Origin: Nitrosopumilus piranensis
Lineage (GTDB): Archaea; Thermoproteota; Nitrososphaeria; Nitrososphaerales; Nitrosopumilaceae
Reading direction: 5' to 3'
NCBI RefSeq assembly: GCF_000875775.1
Contig: NZ_CP010868.1
Coordinates: 62,001 to 126,000 of the forward strand
DNA: 64,000 nucleotides
Numbering within the stretch: position 1 is the first letter of the stretch; each line of letters starts with the position of its first letter. Under the pieces are notes generated by a model. The model was not told the origin of the DNA. It made no database searches and was given only the letters and a program-made list of their open reading frames with translations. Positions 1 to 8,456 of this stretch are shown piece by piece. The translations under genes were made by a program, and so were the position numbers.

Positions 1-214
1 TTGATTCCTCATGAGGTGCTTTCTGAAAATGCATGCCTCGGATAGTGCCTTTTTTAGCATTAAATGAAATATTGCATTGGACAAGATTTGAATTAAGTTT
101 GTTTTGTTCAAATATTTTTTTATCCCAAGATCTAGCAAAAAATCCTCGTTCGTCAGTCAGTTTTTTAATTTCTATAACAAATACATCTTTAAGCGGGGTT
201 TCAGTAAAAATCAT
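1..214 (-). CDS. dTDP-4-dehydrorhamnose 3,5-epimerase-like protein, N-terminal part (cut by window edge)
   Basis: RmlC-family enzymes epimerise C3 and/or C5 of 4-keto-6-deoxy nucleotide sugars in the cytoplasm. Reading the minus strand from an ATG at 214 gives 71 codons. They contain the RmlC-type opening, a segment with DERGFFARSW, and the cupin-strand motif GTIRGMHFQ, where family members have a TLRGLHYQ-like sequence. The rest lies outside the window. The start overlaps the stop of the upstream C-methyltransferase by 4 nt (ATGA), so the two are co-transcribed and probably act in one deoxysugar pathway. Because the neighbour is a CDP-glucose-forming enzyme, the substrate may be a CDP- rather than a dTDP-sugar; this is inference. 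Confidence 0.85.
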   Translation of the reverse strand, partial: MIFTETPLKDVFVIEIKKLTDERGFFARSWDKKIFEQNKLNSNLVQCNISFNAKKGTIRGMHFQKAPHEES

Positions 215-1455
215 GAGATTATTTCAACCTCAGGAATCAGTACAATAAATTTTCCACCCCAATTTCGAATAAATTGCAATTGTTCAATAATTTCATCTTT
301 TAAATTCCATGCTAAAATAACTACATAATCAGGGTTTGTTTCTGAAATTTTTTCAGGTGAAAAAATTGGAATTCCCGTTCCAGGTAAAAACAACCCTTGT
401 TTATATGGATCTAAATCAACAGTATAATCTAGAAAATCAGTTCCAATTCCACAATAATTCAACAAAGTATTTGCTTTTGCAGGAGCGCCATAACCAACAA
501 TAGTTTTAGATTCATTTTTAATTTGTTTAAAAAATGTCCAAATATTCTGTTTAATATTAATAATATGGTCCTGATAATTCTCATATGTAATTAATTTTGG
601 AATACCAAATTTTTCTTCTAACTTTAATTGCTTTGAAACAGATGTCTTTAAAGAAATTGTTTGGTTATTTTTATGCTTGATAAATAGTCGTAAAGATCCC
701 CCATGAATAGTAAATTCTTCAACATCAAAAATGTCCAAATCACAATGTGAGAAAATTTTTTGTAATGTGAATAATGAAAAATATGAGAAATGTTCATGAT
801 AAATCATGTCAAATTCTGTTTTTTCAATCATTTGTGACAAATAAGCAGAAAATTGAATTATCAAAACACCATTATCGTTTAATAATTTTTTTAATCCTTT
901 AACAAAATCTAACAAATTAGGAACATGAGGTAATACATTAAATGCAATCAAAATATCAGCTTTCTGTTTTACAGAAATTACTTCAGAAGCAGTTTGTTCA
1001 CCAAAGAATTTTGAGATAGTGGGAATACCTTTTTCTTCTGCAATTTTTGCAATATTTTTTGCAGGTTCTATTCCTAAAACAGGTATACCATTATTTTTGA
1101 AAAATTGCAACATATACCCATCATTACTTGCAATCTCTATAACATGATTTTTTTCATCTAGTTTAAATCTTTTAATTGTATTCATGACAAATTCTTGAAT
1201 GTGATGGATCCATGTTTTTGAAAATGATGAGTGATATGCATATTCTTCAAAAATGTTTTGAGGTTTTTCAAATTCATCAGTTTGAACCAAAAAACAGTTT
1301 TCGCACACATATGCTTTAAGAGGATAAAATGTTTCAGGTTTTTCTAAATTATCTGAGTTAAGATAAGAATTTGCAAGAGGGGTTTTCCCTAGATCAGCAA
1401 AAATATGTTTTAATGAAGAATTACAAAAACGACAATTCAATTCCACAATCTCCAT
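211..1455 (-). CDS. Zinc-ribbon sugar C-methyltransferase (TylC3/NovU-type)
   Basis: This is a SAM-dependent C-methyltransferase of the family that adds a methyl branch to a 4-keto nucleotide sugar. It has the three expected parts. An N-terminal four-Cys zinc site is formed by CRFC and CENC. A class I methyltransferase core carries the SAM motif VIEIASNDGYMLQFF. The C-terminal domain contains YGAPAKANTLLNY and ends near PGTGIPIFSPEKI. I place the start at the ATG at 1455 (414 residues) because it reduces the overlap with the upstream cytidylyltransferase to 19 nt; an ATG at 1476 would add seven residues. It sits between the cytidylyltransferase and the RmlC-like epimerase on one transcript, which suggests synthesis of a branched deoxysugar. 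The exact carbon methylated cannot be read from sequence. Confidence 0.88.
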   Translation of the reverse strand: MEIVELNCRFCNSSLKHIFADLGKTPLANSYLNSDNLEKPETFYPLKAYVCENCFLVQTDEFEKPQNIFEEYAYHSSFSKTWIHHIQEFVMNTIKRFKLDEKNHVIEIASNDGYMLQFFKNNGIPVLGIEPAKNIAKIAEEKGIPTISKFFGEQTASEVISVKQKADILIAFNVLPHVPNLLDFVKGLKKLLNDNGVLIIQFSAYLSQMIEKTEFDMIYHEHFSYFSLFTLQKIFSHCDLDIFDVEEFTIHGGSLRLFIKHKNNQTISLKTSVSKQLKLEEKFGIPKLITYENYQDHIINIKQNIWTFFKQIKNESKTIVGYGAPAKANTLLNYCGIGTDFLDYTVDLDPYKQGLFLPGTGIPIFSPEKISETNPDYVVILAWNLKDEIIEQLQFIRNWGGKFIVLIPEVEIIS

Positions 1456-2141
1456 TTTGCATTGTTTGAGTCCCATAATTTATTCAAATAATTTTTATCA
1501 CTTAATGTGTCCATAGGTTGATAAAAATCAACATGTTTAAACGCAGAGAGATTTTCTTCACAAGCCAATTTTTCTAAAGGAGTTTTTTCCCAAACAGTAT
1601 TATCCCCTTCTATATAATCAAAAATATCAGGTTCTAAAACAAAATAACCACCATTAACCCAAACATTTTCTAAAGGCGGTTTTTCTCTAAACTCAACAAC
1701 AAGGTTTTCTTTTAATTGTAAAATTCCATATTTTTCATTAGGATGACATGCAGTTACTGTAGCAAGTAATTGATGTTTTTTATGAAAATTTATCAAATCA
1801 GAAATATTTACGTTGTTTAATGTATCACCATAAGTAAAACAAAAGGTATTTTGATCAACATATTTTTGAACTCTCTTTAATCTTCCACCAGTCATTGTTT
1901 CAAGTCCGGTGTCAATAGCAATAACATTCCAAGACTCATCAAAAGATTTTACATATTCTTGAATCATATTTGATTTATAACCACAACATATCACAAAATC
2001 ATTTATTCCATAAAACGAATAAGATTTCATAATATGCCAAAGAATAGGTTTTCCACCAATTTCTACCAGAGGTTTTGGTTTTGTCCTAGTTTCTTCAAAA
2101 ATACGAGTTCCAAAGCCTCCGGCAAGTATAACACATTTCAT
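1437..2141 (-). CDS. rfbF: Glucose-1-phosphate cytidylyltransferase
   Basis: RfbF converts CTP and glucose 1-phosphate to CDP-glucose and pyrophosphate, the entry step to CDP-deoxysugars. The protein opens with MKCVILAGGFGTRIFEETR followed by KPKPLVEIGGKPILWHIM, the nucleotidyltransferase signature in the form specific to RfbF. It also has YGDTLNNVNI and a late VNGGYFVLEPDIFDYI segment. I choose the ATG at 2141 (234 residues), since the family begins directly with the MKAVILAGG-type strand; seven codons upstream look non-native. It lies first in a three-gene run with the C-methyltransferase and the RmlC-like epimerase. The expected next enzyme, CDP-glucose 4,6-dehydratase, is not obvious next to it and may lie beyond the left edge or be supplied by one of the SDR genes nearby. 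Confidence 0.92.
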   Translation of the reverse strand: MKCVILAGGFGTRIFEETRTKPKPLVEIGGKPILWHIMKSYSFYGINDFVICCGYKSNMIQEYVKSFDESWNVIAIDTGLETMTGGRLKRVQKYVDQNTFCFTYGDTLNNVNISDLINFHKKHQLLATVTACHPNEKYGILQLKENLVVEFREKPPLENVWVNGGYFVLEPDIFDYIEGDNTVWEKTPLEKLACEENLSAFKHVDFYQPMDTLSDKNYLNKLWDSNNAKWRLWN

Positions 2142-2263
2142 AGGTACAGTTTTTTTAAACAATATTTAGGTTATATTGATATTGATATGAAGAAATCAAA
2201 ATAATGAAAGATAAAATATTATCATTTTACATTTAAAGATTCAAAAAATGATAATCATTTATT

Positions 2264-4765
2264 TTAATTAACATCAGATTTTTGAATTGCGTTTTTATAA
2301 ATTTCTAAATATTTTTTGGATGTTGTTAATTTTGAAGTTTTTTCTGAAACTTTAATCATTTTTTGTTTGAATTTCTCTCTGAGATCAGAATTTGTTGCCA
2401 ATTCAAAAATAGAATTTGAAAGTTGATTTTCATCTCCATGTTCTACAAACAATGCATCATCATAATCAAGAATTTCTGTAAAAGTTTCACTATTAGAAAC
2501 AATACAAGGAGTTCCATGATAAATTGCATAAAATAAAGCTCCTGAAGAATCAGGATAAGGACGATAAATGTATAATGCAATTTCTGCCATATCAAACAAA
2601 TCTTCAGATTCATCATCATTAACATAGCCAACAAAAAATACACGGTTTTCTAAATTCAGTTTTTGTACCAAATTTTTCAACATTTTCTCATAAGGTTTTG
2701 CATCATCATCTGCCAAACCTGCAATAACTAATACATGATCTGGTATTTTATGATGGATTTTACTAAAACTTTTGATAATTATATCATAAGATTTTCTTGA
2801 AGTAATAACACCAAAACATAAAATTATTTTTTTGTCAGAAAATTTTGTGCTAATTCGTGTTTTTTCTAAATTAGTAGATTTTTTTTGTGGTGGAAGAATT
2901 AATGTATTAACTTCAATTTTATTTGATTCAATTCTATAAAAATCAATTAAACCATCTTTGTTGCCTGGAGCATCCACAATAATTTTATGGCTAAATCCAC
3001 AAATCATTTTAATAAAAATTTTCATGAATAATTCTATTACAGGCTTGGGAAGTTTTACAGGAATAATATCATTCATTATTTCCCATTTTCCTGATTGTTT
3101 AGAAACTAATGGGGCTCGTAAATCTACAATAATTTTTGATTTTGTTTGTGTTTTTAATAGAAATAACAAAAGTGGAAGTTTTAATGATGCAAAAATAGGT
3201 CCAAACATTCTCCATTCAAATGAAAAATGAACGATAAGGGGTTTTTCTTTTTTAATATAAGAGAATAAACTTCTAACAAAATGACCATAATGCCATATTC
3301 GTTTAGAATCTTTTACATTTTGATCAGATAACCATGTACGTAGATTTTTTTTTTGTGGACCTACGAAAAAAATTTCATAATCATGTCCTTTGTTTATTAT
3401 TTCTTGTAAACCCTCAAAGATTTGAGCAGTCCAATTTGTGAATCTATCAATATAAAATATTTTCTTTTTAATTTTATTTTCTTTTATAGTTTTAATAATT
3501 TGTAGAGCAGCTCGTTCAGAATTTTTGCCATCAAATCTTCCAATATATTTTTCAATATAATCATCACAATCTTTTTGAAGGATTGTTTTTTGGTATGCAG
3601 TTTCAATAGAAGATTTCAATGATTTTAAGTTATAGCAGGAAACAACTATGTCTTTATGAGTAAACAAATTTTCTCCAGTAGAATCATTTTGAAAATCTAA
3701 ATTTACTATAGGTTTTTTTAGAAAAGCTGCATAGTGAATTGCTCCTGTTCCACCATATGTTAACATCACATCATATTGATTAACAAGTTCTGCCAAATCT
3801 TCATTTTTGTATAAATTGATTTTATGAGATAATTTTGGTAAAATTTCATTTTCATATTCGCTCCATGAAGCACTTGAGGGATGAATTTTTATTGCTATTT
3901 CAAAATTATCAAACTTTAAAATTTCATTTACTGAGTTGATAATCATTTCTTGTTCGGAATGTTTTGAACATAATCCATGTTCGTGTCGTGCAGAGGGACA
4001 AAATAAAATTTTGATCTTTGAATTTTGTGGGGTATTTTTTGCTTCTTGTTTATTTAGATTAAAAAACATAGTATCATAATATGGATCTCCAACAACAAAT
4101 ATAGATGAAGAATCAAACCCTGCAGAAATTAATTTTTCAGGCCAATTTGAGGTAGTGCATAAATTTGCATTTCCGCTTATCATCTTATCTATGGGACTAT
4201 AGGAAAACAATCCCAGCTTAGTATATTTTAAAAGAAATAGAATAGTATGAGGAAAACTGTAATTTATAGATCTTAATGTTCTAAATAAGTAAGAATATTG
4301 TTTTAGAAAAAAGATTGTAGAGCTGGTAGTGGTAGTTTTAGTAGAAATACTTTTTATACCTTGATTTTTGAATGCATTTCTAACACGTGATCTAAATGTT
4401 TCAAATGTAGAATGAGCATTTAGGCGTAGATAACTTCTAAAAAACAGTACAATTAAAGGAATTTTTTTAAATTTTGAGGACAATGCGAATTCAATATTAT
4501 GAAAATCTAATGAGCTGTTTACCATCACGCAATCAGGATTTATTTCATTCAAAATTTCTAATGCATTATTATATTTTGTAGAATCAATAATTTTTGGATC
4601 ATTCATCTCAGAGGTTTTTAATTCATCTGTAGGAAATTTAACCCAAATAACTTCTAGTTGGGTATTTTTGCTTAATTCAGCGCATATGTTTTTACATTGT
4701 TGTGTTAATAAGTCATGGAGATGTGGTGATTTGTTATGAGGTATCAACACAGTGAATTTCTTCAT
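2264..4765 (-). CDS. Two-domain glycosyltransferase (GT-B fusion)
   Basis: The 833-residue protein appears to be two GT-B transferases in one chain. Residues about 1-415 resemble the CDP-glycerol glycerophosphotransferase / UDP-GlcNAc epimerase fold, with KIHPSS near 293-298 and a YGGTGAIH nucleotide-binding loop near 337-344. Residues about 434-825 are a GT4-like unit with FGVITSRKSYDIIIKSF, a VFFVGYV strand and the E-x7-E-like region around SSGALFYAIYHGTPCIVSN. No membrane segments or signal are seen. A cytoplasmic enzyme adding two successive sugars, or a sugar and a polyol phosphate, is the natural reading; donors and acceptors are unknown. Upstream and downstream gaps exceed 100 nt, so it may have its own promoter. 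Confidence 0.75.
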   Translation of the reverse strand: MKKFTVLIPHNKSPHLHDLLTQQCKNICAELSKNTQLEVIWVKFPTDELKTSEMNDPKIIDSTKYNNALEILNEINPDCVMVNSSLDFHNIEFALSSKFKKIPLIVLFFRSYLRLNAHSTFETFRSRVRNAFKNQGIKSISTKTTTTSSTIFFLKQYSYLFRTLRSINYSFPHTILFLLKYTKLGLFSYSPIDKMISGNANLCTTSNWPEKLISAGFDSSSIFVVGDPYYDTMFFNLNKQEAKNTPQNSKIKILFCPSARHEHGLCSKHSEQEMIINSVNEILKFDNFEIAIKIHPSSASWSEYENEILPKLSHKINLYKNEDLAELVNQYDVMLTYGGTGAIHYAAFLKKPIVNLDFQNDSTGENLFTHKDIVVSCYNLKSLKSSIETAYQKTILQKDCDDYIEKYIGRFDGKNSERAALQIIKTIKENKIKKKIFYIDRFTNWTAQIFEGLQEIINKGHDYEIFFVGPQKKNLRTWLSDQNVKDSKRIWHYGHFVRSLFSYIKKEKPLIVHFSFEWRMFGPIFASLKLPLLLFLLKTQTKSKIIVDLRAPLVSKQSGKWEIMNDIIPVKLPKPVIELFMKIFIKMICGFSHKIIVDAPGNKDGLIDFYRIESNKIEVNTLILPPQKKSTNLEKTRISTKFSDKKIILCFGVITSRKSYDIIIKSFSKIHHKIPDHVLVIAGLADDDAKPYEKMLKNLVQKLNLENRVFFVGYVNDDESEDLFDMAEIALYIYRPYPDSSGALFYAIYHGTPCIVSNSETFTEILDYDDALFVEHGDENQLSNSIFELATNSDLREKFKQKMIKVSEKTSKLTTSKKYLEIYKNAIQKSDVN

Positions 4766-4906
4766 AAAATGCCTTCCAAATTTTTATTCTTAAAGTTAAT
4801 GTTTGAACATAATCGTAGGTAGTTTTTTAAAAATAAAAAAATCATCTACATTCTAAAAATCTAATAATTAATTTTTAACACATTAGAAAAAATTTGCATT
4901 ATTTAT

Positions 4907-5875
4907 TCAAGTTGGTTTATAATATGATGCAGTAATTTTCAATCCCTGATCTAGTGTAACACTTGGTTTCCATTTTAAAAGCTTGATAGCTTTAGAATTA
5001 GACATTTGCAATTTTGGAATCTCCATTGCCCTTTTAGGAAAGCTGTTCCATTGAATTTTACCTTTGTAACCGGTAATTCTTGCAAGTTTCAATGCTAGTT
5101 CTTTTATTGTTACTGCTCTTCCAGTAGAAATATTGATGGACTCACCATGTAATTTGTTATTTTTACTTTCTGCTGCTAAAATATATGCAGCAAGTAAATC
5201 AGGTTCAAAAACAAAATCTCGTGAAGGTCTAGGATCACCTAGTTTAATCAATGATTTGTTATTATACATTTGATGAATAATACTTTCAATTACAAATTGA
5301 TGGTTATGTTTTCTACCATAAGAATTCGCATTTCTAAAAATTATTGCAGGGAACCCATATGCATCATACAAATACTTGAGAAATTTTTCAGAAGCAATCT
5401 TTGCTACAGCATAAGGACTTGCTGCTTGTAATTCAACATTTTCTGGAATTGGGAATTTGGTTTGTACACCATATTCTTCAGCAGAACCAGAAAAGATGAA
5501 ATGTTTTAATTTTGGGAGTGTACGTCTGGCTGCTTCAGCCATATTTACAACACCCATGAAATTTACGTTAAGTACTTCAGTTACATGTGTGAAACTGTAT
5601 GCAACAGATGTTTGAGCACCTAAATGAATTATAACATCAGGTTTGAAACTAGATAATGCATCTTGAATCGTAAGATAGTCTGTTAAGTCACCATAAAAGT
5701 ATGAAATGCCTTTTTTCTTGTCACCTCTAATCATAGATTCAGTATTTGGGGCTAATGCACGATCAGAGGAAGATACATTTCTAACTAAGGTTCCAAGAGT
5801 ATGGCCTTTTTGAAGTAATTTTGAACCAAGTTGATCCCCAAGAAAACCAGTCATACCAGTGACGAATATTTTCAT
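4907..5875 (-). CDS. NAD(P)-dependent nucleotide-sugar epimerase/dehydratase (extended SDR)
   Basis: This is an extended short-chain dehydrogenase of 322 residues acting on a nucleotide sugar. The Rossmann motif is GMTGFLGDQL near the N-terminus. The catalytic elements are FSGSAEEYG and the YAVAK pair (Tyr-x3-Lys). The loop after Lys and the SRDFVFEPDLLAAYILAAES segment are typical of GDP-mannose 4,6-dehydratase / RMD and CDP-glucose dehydratase relatives. The substrate cannot be fixed from this. It stands alone with about 140-nt gaps on both sides, on the same strand as the RfbF group. It is a candidate for the missing CDP-glucose 4,6-dehydratase step, but a 4-reductase or GDP-sugar role is equally possible. 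Confidence 0.8.
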   Translation of the reverse strand: MKIFVTGMTGFLGDQLGSKLLQKGHTLGTLVRNVSSSDRALAPNTESMIRGDKKKGISYFYGDLTDYLTIQDALSSFKPDVIIHLGAQTSVAYSFTHVTEVLNVNFMGVVNMAEAARRTLPKLKHFIFSGSAEEYGVQTKFPIPENVELQAASPYAVAKIASEKFLKYLYDAYGFPAIIFRNANSYGRKHNHQFVIESIIHQMYNNKSLIKLGDPRPSRDFVFEPDLLAAYILAAESKNNKLHGESINISTGRAVTIKELALKLARITGYKGKIQWNSFPKRAMEIPKLQMSNSKAIKLLKWKPSVTLDQGLKITASYYKPT

Positions 5876-6012
5876 AAATAACGCAACTTTTACAGTTTTA
5901 TAAGTTTGTCTGACTTTAAAATTCTCAGTTAAGAAAGAAATTGATTTCTTAATTCTTAAAACAATTAAAAATAAAAAAATTTAAAAAATGAAATTATATG
6001 AAAATTAAAGAA

Positions 6013-6543
6013 TTAATTATTTTTAATATAATTTACAAAACTATCAATAACAGTATTAGTTGCATGATTTAGATTGGAATCAGGAAGATATGCAAAAGGT
6101 ATGAGTAATCCAGTTAAATGCATTTCAGATTTTATTGATACTTTTGTACCATAATCAACATCTTCAAAAATAATTGTGATTTTTGTTCCTTTAGCATCAC
6201 CATCAAGAATTTCTAAAACATGATTTTCATATGGTGTTACTATATGTTTTACAGTTAATGTTGCAGTAATACCATTTTCATATATAGTTTCTTTAGCAAC
6301 TAAAACATTAGAATTTTGTTCAATAATTTCTACATCTAAGAAATTTTCTCGAAGAACAGAAGGATAGTTTGAAACATCTGCCATTAAGTCAAATAATTGT
6401 TTTTTTTCTATATTTACAATTTTAACAAAATTCTTTTCTGTAGTAATTTCTCGATATTCTGTAGGCAAAGTCACATAAATTACTAGAGATATGAATATTG
6501 CAGAATATATGCATAATAGAAGAGTTTGTTGTTTAGAAATCAA
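6013..6543 (-). CDS. Membrane-anchored SRPBCC (START-like) domain protein
   Basis: The 176-residue protein has one N-terminal hydrophobic segment (about residues 8-26, IYSAIFISLVIYVTLP), followed by a domain that reads as an SRPBCC/polyketide-cyclase-like helix-grip fold. That domain starts with an IEKKQLFDLMADVSNYP motif and alternates predicted strands up to a long C-terminal helix. Such domains bind hydrophobic ligands; no catalytic residue can be assigned. The start is TTG at 6543 and overlaps the stop of the upstream membrane glycosyltransferase by 4 nt, so the two are translationally coupled. A role in presenting or protecting a lipid-linked intermediate for that enzyme is inference only. 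Confidence 0.65.
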   Translation of the reverse strand: MISKQQTLLLCIYSAIFISLVIYVTLPTEYREITTEKNFVKIVNIEKKQLFDLMADVSNYPSVLRENFLDVEIIEQNSNVLVAKETIYENGITATLTVKHIVTPYENHVLEILDGDAKGTKITIIFEDVDYGTKVSIKSEMHLTGLLIPFAYLPDSNLNHATNTVIDSFVNYIKNN

Positions 6544-8450
6544 TTTTTCAAATTCCGAATCTCAAGAGAGTTTTTTATCATTTCTTCTACCCAGGTTATG
6601 GATCTACCTTCATCAAGTATAGCATTTTTCCAATGTTCTAATCCTTGAGGATCAGGTTCTCTAAACAATATTTGATTATAAACTTCAGTAATTTGTTTTG
6701 TTGCTATTCCCTCAGGAGAAACCAATAATTCTTCTTTAACATCATCAATGGTTTTTGTATTATTTAGAATAATATTTTTTAAATGTTCTATCTCATTTTG
6801 AGAAGGTTCTCGTTTAAGTATTAATTCATATAAGTGGTTCAGTTCAGATTCAATTTGAAATTCATTAATTTGTGTATGAGATTGCATAATAAATAATATC
6901 AAAACAGAACAAAGTATTGAAAGTATAATTATTTTATAAAATATATTTGATTTATTCCAAAATTTTTTGGCATGATTGTATAATAAAAATAGAGTAAAAA
7001 GTGAAATTAAAACGGATACAAAAATCCAAAAGAAGGGGTTTTCGTTAGGCCAAATGTTAATAACATATCTTACGCCTACATCTGGAAATATTTCAGCCAT
7101 TCCAAAATATACTTGGTTTGCTATGTCTGCTCTACCATCTCTAAAAAAATGAGCATATATGGTTCTTGCAAAGATTAAATTGAAACTTACTCCAATGTAA
7201 GTTGAAAAAATTAATAATAAATGAAAAATTTTATTCCTCGAATATTTTTCCAACAATACTGCAAAAGGGAATATAGCCAAAGGTAAAATGGGTAGCATAT
7301 ATCTACTTGGAAGAGACCAACCAGCAGCATTTCCGATTAGAATACTATGACTAGTCAAAAACAATACAACAATACTTACAATAGAAATTGTTAATATTCT
7401 ATCTTTAGCCCAAAGAAATTTCAGACCAAAAAAAGATAAAAGAACTATTGGTGAAAATAAGAAAAGACCATAACTTTGCCCAAATAATAAATTACTTAAT
7501 CCAGAAAATGATTTTAAGATTAAACCATGAATACTATCTGAAATTCCTTGAATGAAAAAAACGTTATAATCACCTCCAAGACCTGGATCTCCGCCTTCTA
7601 CTGGAGCCCCAACTGAATGTAATAATAAAAATAGAGTAAAGAAAATTGAAAACATTCCAACTAACTGAAAAATTCTATTAAATTTTCTGTGTTGAATCAA
7701 AATCATTGCCATTACAGGCAATAGTATTAATGGAAAAATCAAAAATGGGATTTTAAAAAATGGCATGAAACCTAAGATGGCACCAATTAAAGAAATATGA
7801 AGAAATGTTTTTTCAGTTTTAAAAAATAAATAGATTGCAGTAAGTACAAAAAATCCAGTTAGTAAATCAGGATACATACGTGGAGAAAAAACTAATTCAA
7901 TCGTAGCAAAACTAAACAATAAAGTTCCAAGAAATGCAATATTTTTTTTCGTATAATTAAGTAAAATTTTATAATACAAGACACCTTGAAGTGCAAAAAT
8001 AATATTCATAGTAATCATGGAACCTAAAATACCACCTAAGAAGTATCCAGGTGCAATAATTATCGAAGAACCAGGTTGCAAAAAATAACAATGCCCATCT
8101 CTAGCAGTTAAAGAATGATGTAATCTACAGCTGTCAACAGCATAATAAAGATCAGGAAATAATAATTTTTCATCTTTATTTGGATCTTTATAAAAATCAT
8201 CTGGATGAAGTGAAAAATGTCGAGTTATTGTAGAAGCAGTTTGAAGATAAAATGGCTCATCTCCAGAAAATAGTGCAAATGATTTATGGATAATGCGTTC
8301 ATTACTGGTTTCCCAAGTAGAATATTGATATACAGTAATGGAAAAAGATACAAAAAAAACTATTAAAAAAATACTTAATTCAGTTTTTGTAATTGGACTA
8401 TTAGAGTAAATTTTTTGAATTAAGGAGTAAAAGGAGTTTTTCATAGACAT
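6540..8450 (-). CDS. GT-C family membrane glycosyltransferase with two C-terminal DUF4214-like repeats
   Basis: This 636-residue polytopic protein has about ten to twelve hydrophobic segments. Its first extracytoplasmic loop carries SGDEPFYLQTAS, matching the acidic catalytic loop of GT39/GT83-type enzymes that take sugar from a polyprenyl phosphate donor. After the last membrane segment (about 500-525) come two copies of a roughly 45-residue unit: LYELILKREPSQNEIEHL and YNQILFREPDPQGLEHW. These match the DUF4214 pattern seen in bacterial surface and extracellular proteins. The start is the ATG at 8450 (a second Met lies two codons on). It is coupled to the SRPBCC gene by a 4-nt overlap and follows the DegT aminotransferase by 6 nt. 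Transfer of a modified sugar to a lipid or protein at the cell surface is likely. Confidence 0.8.
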   Translation of the reverse strand: MSMKNSFYSLIQKIYSNSPITKTELSIFLIVFFVSFSITVYQYSTWETSNERIIHKSFALFSGDEPFYLQTASTITRHFSLHPDDFYKDPNKDEKLLFPDLYYAVDSCRLHHSLTARDGHCYFLQPGSSIIIAPGYFLGGILGSMITMNIIFALQGVLYYKILLNYTKKNIAFLGTLLFSFATIELVFSPRMYPDLLTGFFVLTAIYLFFKTEKTFLHISLIGAILGFMPFFKIPFLIFPLILLPVMAMILIQHRKFNRIFQLVGMFSIFFTLFLLLHSVGAPVEGGDPGLGGDYNVFFIQGISDSIHGLILKSFSGLSNLLFGQSYGLFLFSPIVLLSFFGLKFLWAKDRILTISIVSIVVLFLTSHSILIGNAAGWSLPSRYMLPILPLAIFPFAVLLEKYSRNKIFHLLLIFSTYIGVSFNLIFARTIYAHFFRDGRADIANQVYFGMAEIFPDVGVRYVINIWPNENPFFWIFVSVLISLFTLFLLYNHAKKFWNKSNIFYKIIILSILCSVLILFIMQSHTQINEFQIESELNHLYELILKREPSQNEIEHLKNIILNNTKTIDDVKEELLVSPEGIATKQITEVYNQILFREPDPQGLEHWKNAILDEGRSITWVEEMIKNSLEIRNLKN

Positions 8451-8456
8451 TTTTCA

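Noticed and set aside
33-328. Two small plus-strand open frames at the left edge
   Set aside because: They are antisense to the RmlC-like gene, which has clear family motifs on the minus strand.
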